NCBI GenBank assembly: GCA_002500485.1
Contig: DLRJ01000050.1
Coordinates: forward strand, 1-52,711
DNA: 52,711 nt
Direction of reading: 5' to 3'
Source of the DNA: Dehalococcoidia bacterium UBA7891
Lineage (GTDB): Bacteria; Chloroflexota; Dehalococcoidia; Lucifugimonadales; UBA826
A program made the translations under genes and the position numbers. Each line of letters opens with the position of its first letter. The first letter of the stretch is position 1. Shown here piece after piece: positions 24,919 through 33,812 of the stretch. The notes below the pieces were generated by a model. It was not told the origin of the DNA. It ran no database searches and saw only the letters and a program-made list of their open reading frames with translations.

Positions 24919-25386
24919 ATGGGAACGATAGAAGACAGAATTCAGGAATTGGGAATCGAATTACCAGATTCGCCAGCTCCTATGGCAAATTATGTGCCGG
25001 TGGTCAGAACAGGTAATTTAATATACCTCTCCGGGGTAGGACCCACTCCTAAACCTGACGGAAGTGCCTATACAGGAAAACTCGGCGGAGCTCTTGGTGT
25101 GGAGGAAGGCTATAATGTCGCTAGACTGACAGCAATAAACTTGGTAGCCAGATTAAAAGGATACCTAGGAGAACTAGATAGAGTTAACCAGATTGTCAAG
25201 CTACTCTCGATGGTTAATTCAGTACCAGACTTCACGGAGCCTCCAGCTGTGACAAATGGTTGTTCCGATTTACTAGTAGAAATTTTTGGTGATAAAGGAC
25301 GTCATGCCAGGTCAGCGGTGGGAGTAGCAACTCTACCTGGTGGGATGCCAATCGAAATAGAAATGATTGCAGAAATATCAGATTAA
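24919..25386 (+). CDS. RidA family protein
   Basis: 155 residues. The opening ELGIELPDSPAPMANYVP and NLIYLSGVGP belong to the longer RidA/YjgF subgroup found next to catabolic genes. RidA proteins hydrolyse reactive enamine/imine intermediates of PLP enzymes. The signature Arg of canonical RidA is seen only in HARSAVGVATLPGGMPIEIE. GGAGAA precedes the ATG. The S51 peptidase gene follows after 21 bp, probably in one transcript. Confidence 0.92.
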   Translation: MGTIEDRIQELGIELPDSPAPMANYVPVVRTGNLIYLSGVGPTPKPDGSAYTGKLGGALGVEEGYNVARLTAINLVARLKGYLGELDRVNQIVKLLSMVNSVPDFTEPPAVTNGCSDLLVEIFGDKGRHARSAVGVATLPGGMPIEIEMIAEISD

Positions 25387-25407
25387 CGAGTCTAAACCAA
25401 GAAACTT

Positions 25408-26067
25408 ATGAATAATATTCTCTTGGTTGGAGGTGGGGAATTTCAGGAAGAATGCCTCGCTATGGATTCTTATTTAGTGGAATCCTTAAATAAAAAGCAC
25501 CCCCGTGTCGCAATTATTCCTACAGCCGCGGCAAACCAACGGCCTGAAAAAGCTGCAGAGAATGGGGTTCGGCATTTTGATGCCCTGGGAGCAAATGTCA
25601 ACCCAATCATGATTTTAAACAAAGCCCACGCAGAAGATGAAATCTACTGCAATGACCTAAATGGAGTCGATCTCATATATTTAACAGGAGGAGACCCAAA
25701 ACACCTGTTAAATACTTTATACCAAACACCATTCATGGCCTCTATTACAGAAGCCGTATCGAAAGGAGCAACTCTAGCCGGTTCGAGTGCAGGAGCAATG
25801 GTATTAGGTAGCAAAATGAGATACCGAAGTTGGATGCCAGCCATCGGCCTTATATCAAACACTGCTGTCCTACCTCACCATGAAAATAGTGTCCCTGAAA
25901 CAGTTTCGTCTGAAAATCAATCCGAGTTACAGTCAGGAATGGAGATTATTGGAATTGACTCCGCTACTGGCGTTTTTCTGGGAGATAACGGAGTCAAAAT
26001 CAAAGGAAAAGGCAAAGCCGTATTTTACAGTAGAAGCACTTTCAAGATAATAGAATCAGCTTCTTAA
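25408..26067 (+). CDS. Peptidase S51 / cyanophycinase-like protein
   Basis: 219-residue class I glutamine-amidotransferase-fold serine peptidase. Nucleophile Ser in LAGSSAGAMVLG (about 129), YLTGGDPKHL before it, and His in VLPHHENS. It resembles dipeptidase E and cyanophycinase, which cleave after aspartyl or arginine-aspartate bonds. No cyanophycin synthetase is nearby, so small peptide turnover is as likely. Confidence 0.85.
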   Translation: MNNILLVGGGEFQEECLAMDSYLVESLNKKHPRVAIIPTAAANQRPEKAAENGVRHFDALGANVNPIMILNKAHAEDEIYCNDLNGVDLIYLTGGDPKHLLNTLYQTPFMASITEAVSKGATLAGSSAGAMVLGSKMRYRSWMPAIGLISNTAVLPHHENSVPETVSSENQSELQSGMEIIGIDSATGVFLGDNGVKIKGKGKAVFYSRSTFKIIESAS

Positions 26068-26075
26068 ACTAGTAA

Positions 26076-26420
26076 TTAGGCATCCAAATTTATTTTCATT
26101 CCGTCATTCACCAGGGCATCAACTGTATTTCCGTCGACGAGATGTTCTTTAACGATTGTTTCTACGTCATCAGGGTTTGCAATGTACCACGTGCCTTCAT
26201 TTCCTGGCCCATAGACAATCATGCTGCATTGATCAGTTTCACATTTCCTGTGTTGACTCGTGCAACCCGTACTGGAAACATATACGCTTTTTCTGAGTCC
26301 GTACTTCGACAACATTTCTACAACTTTTCGTTTTACCTCCGCGCCACCCTTATTTCCACAATGAATCCCATCATCTCTTTCAACATCACAAACCAGGACA
26401 TGATTCTTAAATTCAGGCAT
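26076..26420 (-). CDS. Thioredoxin-like [2Fe-2S] ferredoxin
   Basis: 114 residues. Thioredoxin-fold ferredoxin pattern: HVLVCDVERDDGIHCGNKGG supplies two cysteines nine apart, and SSTGCTSQHRKCETDQCSMIVYG supplies the others. The final CSMIVYGP-EGTWY segment is typical of these ferredoxins. There is one more Cys than the four needed and a longer C-terminal tail. It is a possible electron carrier for oxidoreductases in the cell; no dedicated partner is adjacent. Confidence 0.87.
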   Translation of the reverse strand: MPEFKNHVLVCDVERDDGIHCGNKGGAEVKRKVVEMLSKYGLRKSVYVSSTGCTSQHRKCETDQCSMIVYGPGNEGTWYIANPDDVETIVKEHLVDGNTVDALVNDGMKINLDA

Positions 26421-26543
26421 AGTGCTTCTCCTCCTAACCGTAGTTCTAGCAAAAAGATTCTATCAGCCTTATATTCCTGTCACAAACTACCGAAAGATTA
26501 AATACATGCTAATCTTGTCCAATACTAGATTAGGAAGTTCGAT

Positions 26544-27317
26544 ATGTGCGCAAAAAAAAATGTAGGAAGGTTATCTGGAAAAGTAGCCCTCATAACAGGT
26601 GCCAAATCTGGAATTGGAGAAGCATGCGTTGAGAGATTCGTGGAAGAGGGAGCCCGCGTTGTCGCGGCAGATATATCAGTTCCGGATAGCTACGTGGGAG
26701 ATACCGGCAGCATTTTAAAAATTTCAGGTGATGTTACCAAATCAGGTGATGCTGCCGAAATGGTGAATCGAACTATACAAACGTATGGAAAACTCGATAT
26801 CTTAGTCAACAGTGCTGGAATAAGCAGCCGAAACGCTTTTGAGGAAGATGCAGACCCCGAGAAAGTATGGGACAGGGTGATAGAAGTAAATTTAAAAGGT
26901 ACTTATCTGGTCTCTAGGTATGCAGTACCAGAGATGGAACTGAACGGAAGTGGATCCATAATTAACTTAGCCTCCATAAACGGCTTGGTAGGATATCCAG
27001 TCGGCATCGGAGGTGGGTTTAATGCATACCCTCCTTCAAAAGGTGGTGTGATCCAATTCACAAAGACTTTGGCAAATGATATGGCATCCAAAAATGTACG
27101 GGTCAACTGTCTATGCCCAGGATATGTCGAGACTAACCTAACTGAATCTTTAACTAACAATGAGCCCATTTATCAACAATTAAAGAATTTGCACCCTATG
27201 GGGCGTTTAGGACGACCGGAAGAGATAGCTAACGCAGCTCTATTTCTTGCTTCTGACGAAGCATCCTTCATCACTGGCTCTTCCCTTGTCATCGACGGCG
27301 GATATACTTCCCAATAA
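26544..27317 (+). CDS. SDR family oxidoreductase
   Basis: 257-residue classical SDR. TGAKSGIG at about 18-25, Asp in AADIS (NAD preference), NSAGIS, Ser in NLASING and the Tyr-Lys pair in YPPSK are all present, and it ends SLVIDGGYTSQ. An insertion before the Tyr (LVGYPVGIGGGFNAY) is seen in some sugar and alcohol dehydrogenases. AGGAAG sits six bases before the ATG. Single gene; substrate unknown. Confidence 0.92.
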   Translation: MCAKKNVGRLSGKVALITGAKSGIGEACVERFVEEGARVVAADISVPDSYVGDTGSILKISGDVTKSGDAAEMVNRTIQTYGKLDILVNSAGISSRNAFEEDADPEKVWDRVIEVNLKGTYLVSRYAVPEMELNGSGSIINLASINGLVGYPVGIGGGFNAYPPSKGGVIQFTKTLANDMASKNVRVNCLCPGYVETNLTESLTNNEPIYQQLKNLHPMGRLGRPEEIANAALFLASDEASFITGSSLVIDGGYTSQ

Positions 27318-27325
27318 GTAGAAAA

Positions 27326-28069
27326 TCATCTAACTGTCTTAAAGACTCTCACCCTACTCTTATAAATTTCATCCCCTACCGACTTTAGAGCCTCGCTGTT
27401 TGGTTCATCAATATTTATCAACCTAGACATAACCTTCCCATCAAATTTTCCAATAAATCCGCACCTTTTCTTAAATCCATTTACAGTGTGTTTCTCACCA
27501 CCCAGAAACAGATAATCAATATCGTTTATCCTTGGTTCAAATATGCGTTGAGACACCTCGCAGACCTTGTCGTATAACTCTCGAATCAATCTTTCTCTGC
27601 TTCTCTCAAATCTTCTCTGTGAAGATCCACCTGCCTTATGACGATTTTTCATTTGACGACCTTCAGTCTTTGTGTCCACCAATTTCTGACCTTCCATTAG
27701 GGCAACAGCATATCTACCTAGTCTAACCAGGACCACTGCAACTGTTTTGGGTACATCAAATATGTCTTCTAAAAGCAAGGTATCTTGATCTTGCATGATT
27801 GCATCCATCGTAAATGGTAAAGGTGGTTCAATAACAGTTAATTCTTCATCACGTCTGAATATAACCATCCCGGTGTCATTAGAACCAACCTCATTTATAA
27901 CAGCCTCTATAACGGGGCCTGCGATTTTGGGAGTGACGGATTTACTCTCTTTGAAATTAGCTGCAAGATAGACAGTACGGTCCGTGTAAGTATTCTCAGC
28001 CAACTCATTCAAGTGTTTAAAAACAGCTTCTTTTGAAAGCCAATTATCGCTTGTCTGCACTATTTGCAT
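27326..28069 (-). CDS. Vms1/ANKZF1-like release factor (VLRF1-type peptidyl-tRNA hydrolase)
   Basis: 247 residues of the eRF1-like baeRF/VLRF1 superfamily. An N-terminal beta-rich domain leads to KNRHKAGGSSQRRFERSRE near 142-160. This motif, with GG and a downstream Gln-Arg-Arg, is where Vms1 and its bacterial relatives place the catalytic Gln that cleaves peptidyl-tRNA on stalled ribosomes. A C-terminal alpha/beta domain with DIDYLFLGGEKHTVNGF follows. The likely role is ribosome rescue or release of stalled nascent chains. It converges with the SDR gene, and the large hydrolase lies upstream on the same strand. Confidence 0.78.
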   Translation of the reverse strand: MQIVQTSDNWLSKEAVFKHLNELAENTYTDRTVYLAANFKESKSVTPKIAGPVIEAVINEVGSNDTGMVIFRRDEELTVIEPPLPFTMDAIMQDQDTLLLEDIFDVPKTVAVVLVRLGRYAVALMEGQKLVDTKTEGRQMKNRHKAGGSSQRRFERSRERLIRELYDKVCEVSQRIFEPRINDIDYLFLGGEKHTVNGFKKRCGFIGKFDGKVMSRLINIDEPNSEALKSVGDEIYKSRVRVFKTVR

Positions 28070-28096
28070 TGCAAGTGTCCGTATATTTTATCCATA

Positions 28097-30079
28097 TTAC
28101 TCGGCTCCGGTAATATCGTCGTACTTCTGCTCGCATATATCCACCACTCCTTGAAAATCTTCACTCAAAATATATCCTTCCTCAATTAATTTCTGAGCGG
28201 CTTCTTGTATCTGGGACATGTAATTTTGCTTATTGGAATAAAGGCTTTCGATTGATGGTCTGGGGTCATGATCTTTTTCCTTTTCACCTTCAGTGGAAGG
28301 AAGTGGTACCGTCCACCCGGCCAAGCCCCCGGTAATTCCAATAAGAAGTCCTTCGTTTCCAATAAGGGAATGTCTCGTGTTCCACCCGGTATTAGTAGCT
28401 ACGGGAACGCTTATATCTGGAAGACGTATACCAGCTATCTCATTTAAAGTTTCATCTACATCTGATACAAAGGCAGGATAGGTTTCACCTTGTTCTGGCG
28501 GCAACTTTACTGTTCTCCCCAAATGCTGCTCATCGCCATAATCTAATCTCATCGGATTTAAGACCCTATCAGGAAGTCTTATACCTGGAATCTTCGAAAA
28601 TTTTCCTATTACATCTTTAGTTTCGATCGCGGAGCCATCTTCATGTTTTGGGTGACTACTAGGCGGCGGGTCATTTTCGCCTTTTACCCAATTATTCATA
28701 TTAGTTAAACAACCTCTCAAAATCGGAGTGTAGTTGACACCATTAAAAGGGAAATTACCCCTTACAGAATCTGATTCTCTGACCGTCTCCAAAGGGTATT
28801 TTCCAGAGCCATGTTGGGTTCCTGAAAAATGATAACGCCTAACATTAGGGTGTTCTGGGGCATCACTATTATTTTCTATATTAGTGTGGATTAAAGCAGC
28901 ATCTCCACGCCAGTACTCGGCAGAACTATTTGTGAACATTATTTTCGGGACATTTCCTTGACTAACCATCCTGTCTAACAGTCCATCCTCCCTACCTGTT
29001 ACCGCATCTTTTTGTTCAGTATCAGTGAATGGGAATAATTCTGGAATTATGTAGCAAACATCTTTGGAAGGTTGTCCGAAGCGGAGATTAAACTCTCCTC
29101 TCATACCCCCGCCGACGTGAGCAATTATGCCATCCATAGATTGACGAGAAGACTCATCCACATTCATACCCGTGTATATGTATTGCCTAAGAAACCTACC
29201 GGTCTGCGACACTCCGTAAGATATCGCATGATCTACGTAACCACTAAGTGGATTACCTTCATCTTCCGAGGCATATTTTATAAAGGAGCAAATATCCCTA
29301 ACCGCGGCAAACCCTAACCCAACAATTCGACTACCCTTTGCCGTATAAACCAGCTTATATATCCGTCCTAATTCGAATCCTCCCTGAAGATGAACATGCG
29401 ACACGTCCGGTTCAATTTCAGAATCTTCCACCCGGACAAGAGCCCATTTATCCCTTTCGATCAGTTCTGCTATCCCGTTTGGTTGATCTTGCACCATTAA
29501 TTCTGCCTTAGGGTCAGTTTCATCGGCAGCCGGGTTTTTCAAGTGATATCGGTCGGCCAAAGGAAAAACTGAAGTTGCAACATTCGCCTGATATTGATTC
29601 ATGACCTTGCCACTTAATTGTTCTCCGTCGACATATGCTTCCGGTACTGAAAGCCCGATCAATCCAGGTATATCTGGTATATCTGCTTGCCATCCACAGA
29701 ACATCACCGCATATCCTTCCCTCATCAAAAATCCGTTACCCGATTCAATTGGAGAGGTAGGGTCTGTAGGTCTATTGGAACTATTAAAACCATAAAGTAC
29801 GGTCTTGTTTCCCCTATTTACAACATCAAGAAACATCGTCCCATTACCTCTGTCTGGATCAGAAGGGGTCAACAAAACGAAATCAGCTGAAAATTCAACT
29901 TTCCCATCTGGGTTACGGGGAGCTAATTGAATATCTACGATTCTTTCGTTTGACTCCAACAATGGGTCTATTTCAAAATAGACTGTACCTTGCATATGGT
30001 CATAGGTCCCTATATCTCCATATTCTTTCCCATCTTCTAACAAAACTTTACTGGTTATTTCGAATCGACTTACCGACAT
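28097..30079 (-). CDS. Large alpha/beta hydrolase domain protein (Abhydrolase_10 type)
   Basis: 660 residues. An N-terminal beta region (RFEITSKVLLEDGKEYGDIG, then VDIQLAPRNPDGKVEFSADF) is followed by a hydrolase core with nucleophile elbow GVSQTGRFLRQYIY (Ser about 291). The context HAISYGVSQTGRF and IIAHVGGGMRGEFNLRF is characteristic of this poorly studied family. No signal peptide is seen. It probably hydrolyses a bulky ester or amide. GGGAGGTG precedes the ATG. Only 27 bp separates it from the VLRF1-type gene downstream. Confidence 0.87.
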   Translation of the reverse strand: MSVSRFEITSKVLLEDGKEYGDIGTYDHMQGTVYFEIDPLLESNERIVDIQLAPRNPDGKVEFSADFVLLTPSDPDRGNGTMFLDVVNRGNKTVLYGFNSSNRPTDPTSPIESGNGFLMREGYAVMFCGWQADIPDIPGLIGLSVPEAYVDGEQLSGKVMNQYQANVATSVFPLADRYHLKNPAADETDPKAELMVQDQPNGIAELIERDKWALVRVEDSEIEPDVSHVHLQGGFELGRIYKLVYTAKGSRIVGLGFAAVRDICSFIKYASEDEGNPLSGYVDHAISYGVSQTGRFLRQYIYTGMNVDESSRQSMDGIIAHVGGGMRGEFNLRFGQPSKDVCYIIPELFPFTDTEQKDAVTGREDGLLDRMVSQGNVPKIMFTNSSAEYWRGDAALIHTNIENNSDAPEHPNVRRYHFSGTQHGSGKYPLETVRESDSVRGNFPFNGVNYTPILRGCLTNMNNWVKGENDPPPSSHPKHEDGSAIETKDVIGKFSKIPGIRLPDRVLNPMRLDYGDEQHLGRTVKLPPEQGETYPAFVSDVDETLNEIAGIRLPDISVPVATNTGWNTRHSLIGNEGLLIGITGGLAGWTVPLPSTEGEKEKDHDPRPSIESLYSNKQNYMSQIQEAAQKLIEEGYILSEDFQGVVDICEQKYDDITGAE

Positions 30080-30212
30080 TTTGCACCTCCCACAAAGTGA
30101 ACCTCATTCTAGCATTCTAATTTCTCTCAAAGGGCGTTGACTGTACGGCAGGTCAAATCCTAAACTCTTTATCTAATAATGGTAGATACTACTGCATCCG
30201 GAGATAACACCT

Positions 30213-30665
30213 ATGAGAATTTCAGTCGCTGCCGACCATAATGGGTTTGAATTAAAAAACGAAATATTAGCAATTCTCAAAAAAAGCGGGCATGATGTCA
30301 TAGATATTGGGCCTCATTTTTTGGATCCTTTAGATGATTATCCGGATTACGCAAAACCACTGGCGGAGAGTGTATCTTCAGGAAAAACTGATAGAGGCAT
30401 AATGGTTTGCGGAAGTGGGGTAGGAGCTTCAGTGGCTGCAAACAAAGTCAAAGGGGTAAGGGCAGCAGTATGCCATGATATTTATTCGGCTCATCAAGGA
30501 GTTGAACACGACGACATGAACGTTCTCTGTCTAGGATCACGGATAGTCGGCGCCGAAGTAGTACGGGAACTGGTTTCAGCCTTTATTTCTGCTGTATATA
30601 CAAATGAAGAAAGACATGCACGAAGATTAAATAAAGTGATCGAAATGGAAAACGACTTTAAGTAA
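30213..30665 (+). CDS. rpiB: Ribose-5-phosphate isomerase B
   Basis: 150-residue RpiB/LacAB-family isomerase interconverting ribose 5-phosphate and ribulose 5-phosphate. Seen: start ISVAADHNGFELKNEI with the Asp-His pair, DYPDYAKPLAE, CGSGVGASVAANKVKGVRAA with the catalytic Cys, HDDMNVLCLGSRIVG and C-terminal ERHARRLNKV. Length and motifs are standard; allose or galactose phosphate isomerase activity is the alternative. Single gene. Confidence 0.94.
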   Translation: MRISVAADHNGFELKNEILAILKKSGHDVIDIGPHFLDPLDDYPDYAKPLAESVSSGKTDRGIMVCGSGVGASVAANKVKGVRAAVCHDIYSAHQGVEHDDMNVLCLGSRIVGAEVVRELVSAFISAVYTNEERHARRLNKVIEMENDFK

Positions 30666-30672
30666 GATAATA

Positions 30673-31167
30673 TTAGCTGTATTCCGCCCCCAGTAAACAG
30701 GCCACAGGCCTTCTAGTTCGTTCTGCTTCCTCAAAAGCTGAACTTATCCTATCAACATCATCATTCGACTCTATTAAATAATAGTTAATGCCGTAGGCAT
30801 TCAATATTGGTTCTGTAAAATGAGCAGCTGAATCTTTGGTTATTCCATGCCTTGTCCAACCTCGATAGCCAATCATCATCACCAATGGAAACTCTATATC
30901 AATCCCCAAGCCACGAATAGAATCCCCTGCTTCAAACATACCCGTATTTTGGATTAAGACAACGGGTTTTTTACCACCTACCCACAGCCCAGCTGCTATA
31001 GCCATCGATTCCCCTTCCCGGCACACAGGCACGATTTTCAATTTTTCTTCCCTCGTCATTGACTCATACATGAAATTCGTTTCACTATCTGGCAACCATA
31101 TAACGTGGGTTACAGCATTTTTCTTGAACTGTTCTATTATTGGTGGAGGGGTTAAAACTTGTTCCAT
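30673..31167 (-). CDS. TPP-enzyme pyrimidine-binding half (sulfopyruvate/phosphonopyruvate decarboxylase alpha-like)
   Basis: 164 residues matching the N-terminal Pyr domain of TPP decarboxylases. VTHVIWLPDSETNFMY and CREGESMAIAAG carry the Glu that activates TPP, followed by VLIQNTGMFEAGDSIRGL and GYRGWTRHG. In sulfopyruvate decarboxylase this domain is the separate ComD subunit and needs a PP-domain partner (ComE) to bind the diphosphate. No such partner is encoded next to it or anywhere in the window, so it is an orphan half here. Confidence 0.85.
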   Translation of the reverse strand: MEQVLTPPPIIEQFKKNAVTHVIWLPDSETNFMYESMTREEKLKIVPVCREGESMAIAAGLWVGGKKPVVLIQNTGMFEAGDSIRGLGIDIEFPLVMMIGYRGWTRHGITKDSAAHFTEPILNAYGINYYLIESNDDVDRISSAFEEAERTRRPVACLLGAEYS

Positions 31168-31242
31168 TAAATCTACACATCCTTCATAAAACGCATGAAG
31201 CTAATACGGCAGATTATATTAACCACACTAATTCTCAGTCAA

Positions 31243-32010
31243 TCAACCATTACGCCATATCTCAGCATCATCAATAGGAGCGTACCCTAAATCTCTCTCC
31301 GAGTTACTTATATCCCAAAATCTCCATTTATTATTCGACACCCCATAATAGATCCCATATTTCAAGCTTGAAGGGGCTTCTATGCACTTTCCAAATAAAT
31401 TGCTCATATCACTATGGCTAAAGAGGGTAGCAAATTGCCTCTGGTTTGTAGGTCTACCTTCAGAATTAAGAGTTCCAATTCGTACCGATATAGAGCTGAT
31501 TCCATACTGGTCTGAATAAAATCTGCCCGCGGCTTCTCCAAAGGCTTTAGCAATCCCATAAGGCCCATCAGGCCTAACCGGCATATCTGTGGTTATTAAT
31601 GGGATGGAATCAGCTGTAAGACCACTATAACTACCTTTCACGATTTCGCTATACGGGCTATCAAATTCATACATACCGGTGGCATGATTTGAGCTAGCAA
31701 AAATAACCCTTTTCACTCCCGCAATTTTAGAAGCCTCCAAAGTATTGGAAGTGCATTTTAAATTGACATTATGAATAACATCCCAAGCACTGTATTGGCT
31801 GGGATTACTTGCAAGATCGATGACAGTGTCTATACCGGAAAAAACTGGCAAAATATCCTGGAGGATAGAGCAGTCAGCCGCCACGGTTGGGACTTGGCTA
31901 CATTCCTTCAAGTCGACTCCCGTGATCTCATAGTCTTGGTCTAGAGATTTTGCCAACACACTCCCTACCAATCCTGATACCCCAGTAATTAAAACTTTTT
32001 TTTTACACAT
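31243..32010 (-). CDS. NAD-dependent epimerase/dehydratase
   Basis: 255-residue extended SDR. The cofactor loop is LITGVSGLVGSVLAK, with Asp in GVDLK for NAD. Ser in FASSNHATG and Tyr-Lys in YGIAKAFGE form the active site. This resembles uronate and sugar-acid dehydrogenases of the extended SDR type. The start is taken at ATG 32010 behind GAAGGT; a TTG five codons earlier overlaps that site. It lies 75 bp upstream of the TPP-enzyme half on the same strand. Confidence 0.88.
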   Translation of the reverse strand: MCKKKVLITGVSGLVGSVLAKSLDQDYEITGVDLKECSQVPTVAADCSILQDILPVFSGIDTVIDLASNPSQYSAWDVIHNVNLKCTSNTLEASKIAGVKRVIFASSNHATGMYEFDSPYSEIVKGSYSGLTADSIPLITTDMPVRPDGPYGIAKAFGEAAGRFYSDQYGISSISVRIGTLNSEGRPTNQRQFATLFSHSDMSNLFGKCIEAPSSLKYGIYYGVSNNKWRFWDISNSERDLGYAPIDDAEIWRNG

Positions 32011-32255
32011 ATTGCATACCTTCAATGAAATGGATTTAGAAAATCTACTGGCTTTTTATCAGGAAAATTTAATTGCCACAATAGCTGCTGGCACCTCATT
32101 TCGGCTGCTCTAAATCTCTGATGTCGTGTTTAGGGGGTTTGCGGATAAGTTAATGATAGATATAATTCCGAAACTTTCTGATTTTTAGCATCCTTACGTA
32201 AAAAAAGGTAAGCTAAAAGAACGGGAAATTACCTAAAATTACGAGGTGCAACATT

Positions 32256-32399
32256 TTGGAAGCTTACTGCCTTAAATGCAAAGGACCGCATGAAATCAAA
32301 GAACCTAATGAGATCACATTAAAAAATGGAAGAGCAGCCACTCAGGGCAAATGTGGAGCTTGTGGTTCAAAAGTATTTAGAATTGGGAAAGCTAGTTAG
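32256..32399 (+). CDS. Small zinc-ribbon protein, DUF5679-type
   Basis: 47 residues starting at TTG 32256, seven bases after GAGGTG. Two Cys pairs, YCLKCKG at 5-8 and KCGACGSK at 33-36, form a zinc ribbon, and LKNGRAATQGKCGACG plus the FRIGKAS end match the DUF5679 family (name from memory). Such proteins are common in Chloroflexota and archaea, often next to topoisomerase or housekeeping genes. It ends 27 bp before the class III aminotransferase gene. Confidence 0.82.
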   Translation: MEAYCLKCKGPHEIKEPNEITLKNGRAATQGKCGACGSKVFRIGKAS

Positions 32400-32426
32400 T
32401 GATAGTTTGAGAAATGAGGTGAACTG

Positions 32427-33803
32427 ATGGCAACTACAACAACACTGTCTGGAGAGGTAATCGAAGAGCTAAAACAGCAGGCTGCTGAGCATTTTTGGCC
32501 TCACGCCCGCCAAACCAACGATATGTTTGGTGATAATGGACTCAAGCTTGTAAGTGACTCGAAAGGGGTATGGGTTTACGACGTTGACGGGAACGAATGG
32601 TTTGACACCCTATCTGGTATGTGGCTGGTAAATATCGGACATGGCAGAAAGGAAATTGCCGATGCGGTTTATGAACAAATGCAAGGGATTTCTTATTCCC
32701 CCGGTGGTACTTTGACCCCGGTAACCGCAGAACTCGCAGGAAGAGTTGCCGCTCTTGCACCGGACAAACAGGCAAGAGTGTATTTTGTCAGCGGTGGATC
32801 AGAGGCAGTCGAGACTGCACTCAAAATGGCGAAGAATTACCAGAAGAATATAGGGGAAGGTACCAGGTACAAGGTTATAAGCAGAAAAGGCTCCTACCAC
32901 GGAGCAACTCATGCCTGCATGAGTTTAGGCGGGGGAGGTGTTGCTGCTCCTATTAATTATGGTCCTCTAATGCCAGGAAACATTCATATCGAACAACCCG
33001 ATGCATACCGAGGGAGATGCTGTAGTGCTGATGGGGGATGCACACTAGAATGCGCAAAAGACTTGGAACGAGCCATACTTCATGAGGGACCGTCGACCGT
33101 AGCTGCCTTCATTGGCGAACCAATTTCGGCAGCATCAGGTATCCACATACCTCACCCAGAGTATTGGCCTACAATTCGAGAAATATGCGATAAATACGGT
33201 GTCGTGATGATATGCGACGAAGTTATAAATGCTTTCGGCAGGACTGGAAAAATGTTCGCTACGGAGCATTGGGGTATTAACCCTGATATTACTACTGTCG
33301 CCAAAGCACTAACTAGTGGATACCTGCCTATTGGCGCAGCTATCGCCAGTAAAAAGATTGCCTCGGCTTTTGAGGGAGGTGATGACGACACATTCAGGCA
33401 CTTAATAACATTTGGTGGAAATCCAGCATCATGTGCAGCAGCCATCGCGAATCTAGATATCATGGAAAATGAAAATATCGTGGAAAATGCAGCTGCCATG
33501 GGAGACTATATGTATGAACGACTGCAATCACTGTATGATCACAAAATAGTTGGGGATGTTCGTGGAGGAAAAGGACTACTGAGTGCTGTAGAACTTGTAA
33601 AAGACCGGGATACGAGAGAAAAATTTCCAGCTGAATTAAAATTAGCTGACAAAGTCACTGCAGCATTGCAAAAACATATGATACTGGGACGTGCGGGAGA
33701 TTCTATCCCAATCGCACCCCCTCTTTGCATAACGAAAAATGAAGTCGATCACTTTGTGGGTCAACTCAACTCGGCTTTGACGGAAATAGAAACCACCTTA
33801 TAG
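32427..33803 (+). CDS. Class III PLP-dependent aminotransferase
   Basis: 458 residues. Seen: GMWLVNIGHGRKEIADAV, SGGSEAVETALKMAKNY for the cofactor phosphate, Asp in MICDEVINAFGRTGKMFA, and the Schiff-base Lys in TTVAKALTSGYLPIGA (about 293). A Cys-rich insertion, RGRCCSADGGCTLECAK, is found in the omega-amino-acid:pyruvate group. It probably moves an amino group from an omega-amine or beta-alanine-like substrate. The FAD oxidase gene follows after 9 bp, so they form an operon for amine breakdown. Confidence 0.92.
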   Translation: MATTTTLSGEVIEELKQQAAEHFWPHARQTNDMFGDNGLKLVSDSKGVWVYDVDGNEWFDTLSGMWLVNIGHGRKEIADAVYEQMQGISYSPGGTLTPVTAELAGRVAALAPDKQARVYFVSGGSEAVETALKMAKNYQKNIGEGTRYKVISRKGSYHGATHACMSLGGGGVAAPINYGPLMPGNIHIEQPDAYRGRCCSADGGCTLECAKDLERAILHEGPSTVAAFIGEPISAASGIHIPHPEYWPTIREICDKYGVVMICDEVINAFGRTGKMFATEHWGINPDITTVAKALTSGYLPIGAAIASKKIASAFEGGDDDTFRHLITFGGNPASCAAAIANLDIMENENIVENAAAMGDYMYERLQSLYDHKIVGDVRGGKGLLSAVELVKDRDTREKFPAELKLADKVTAALQKHMILGRAGDSIPIAPPLCITKNEVDHFVGQLNSALTEIETTL

Positions 33804-33812
33804 ATCTCCGCA

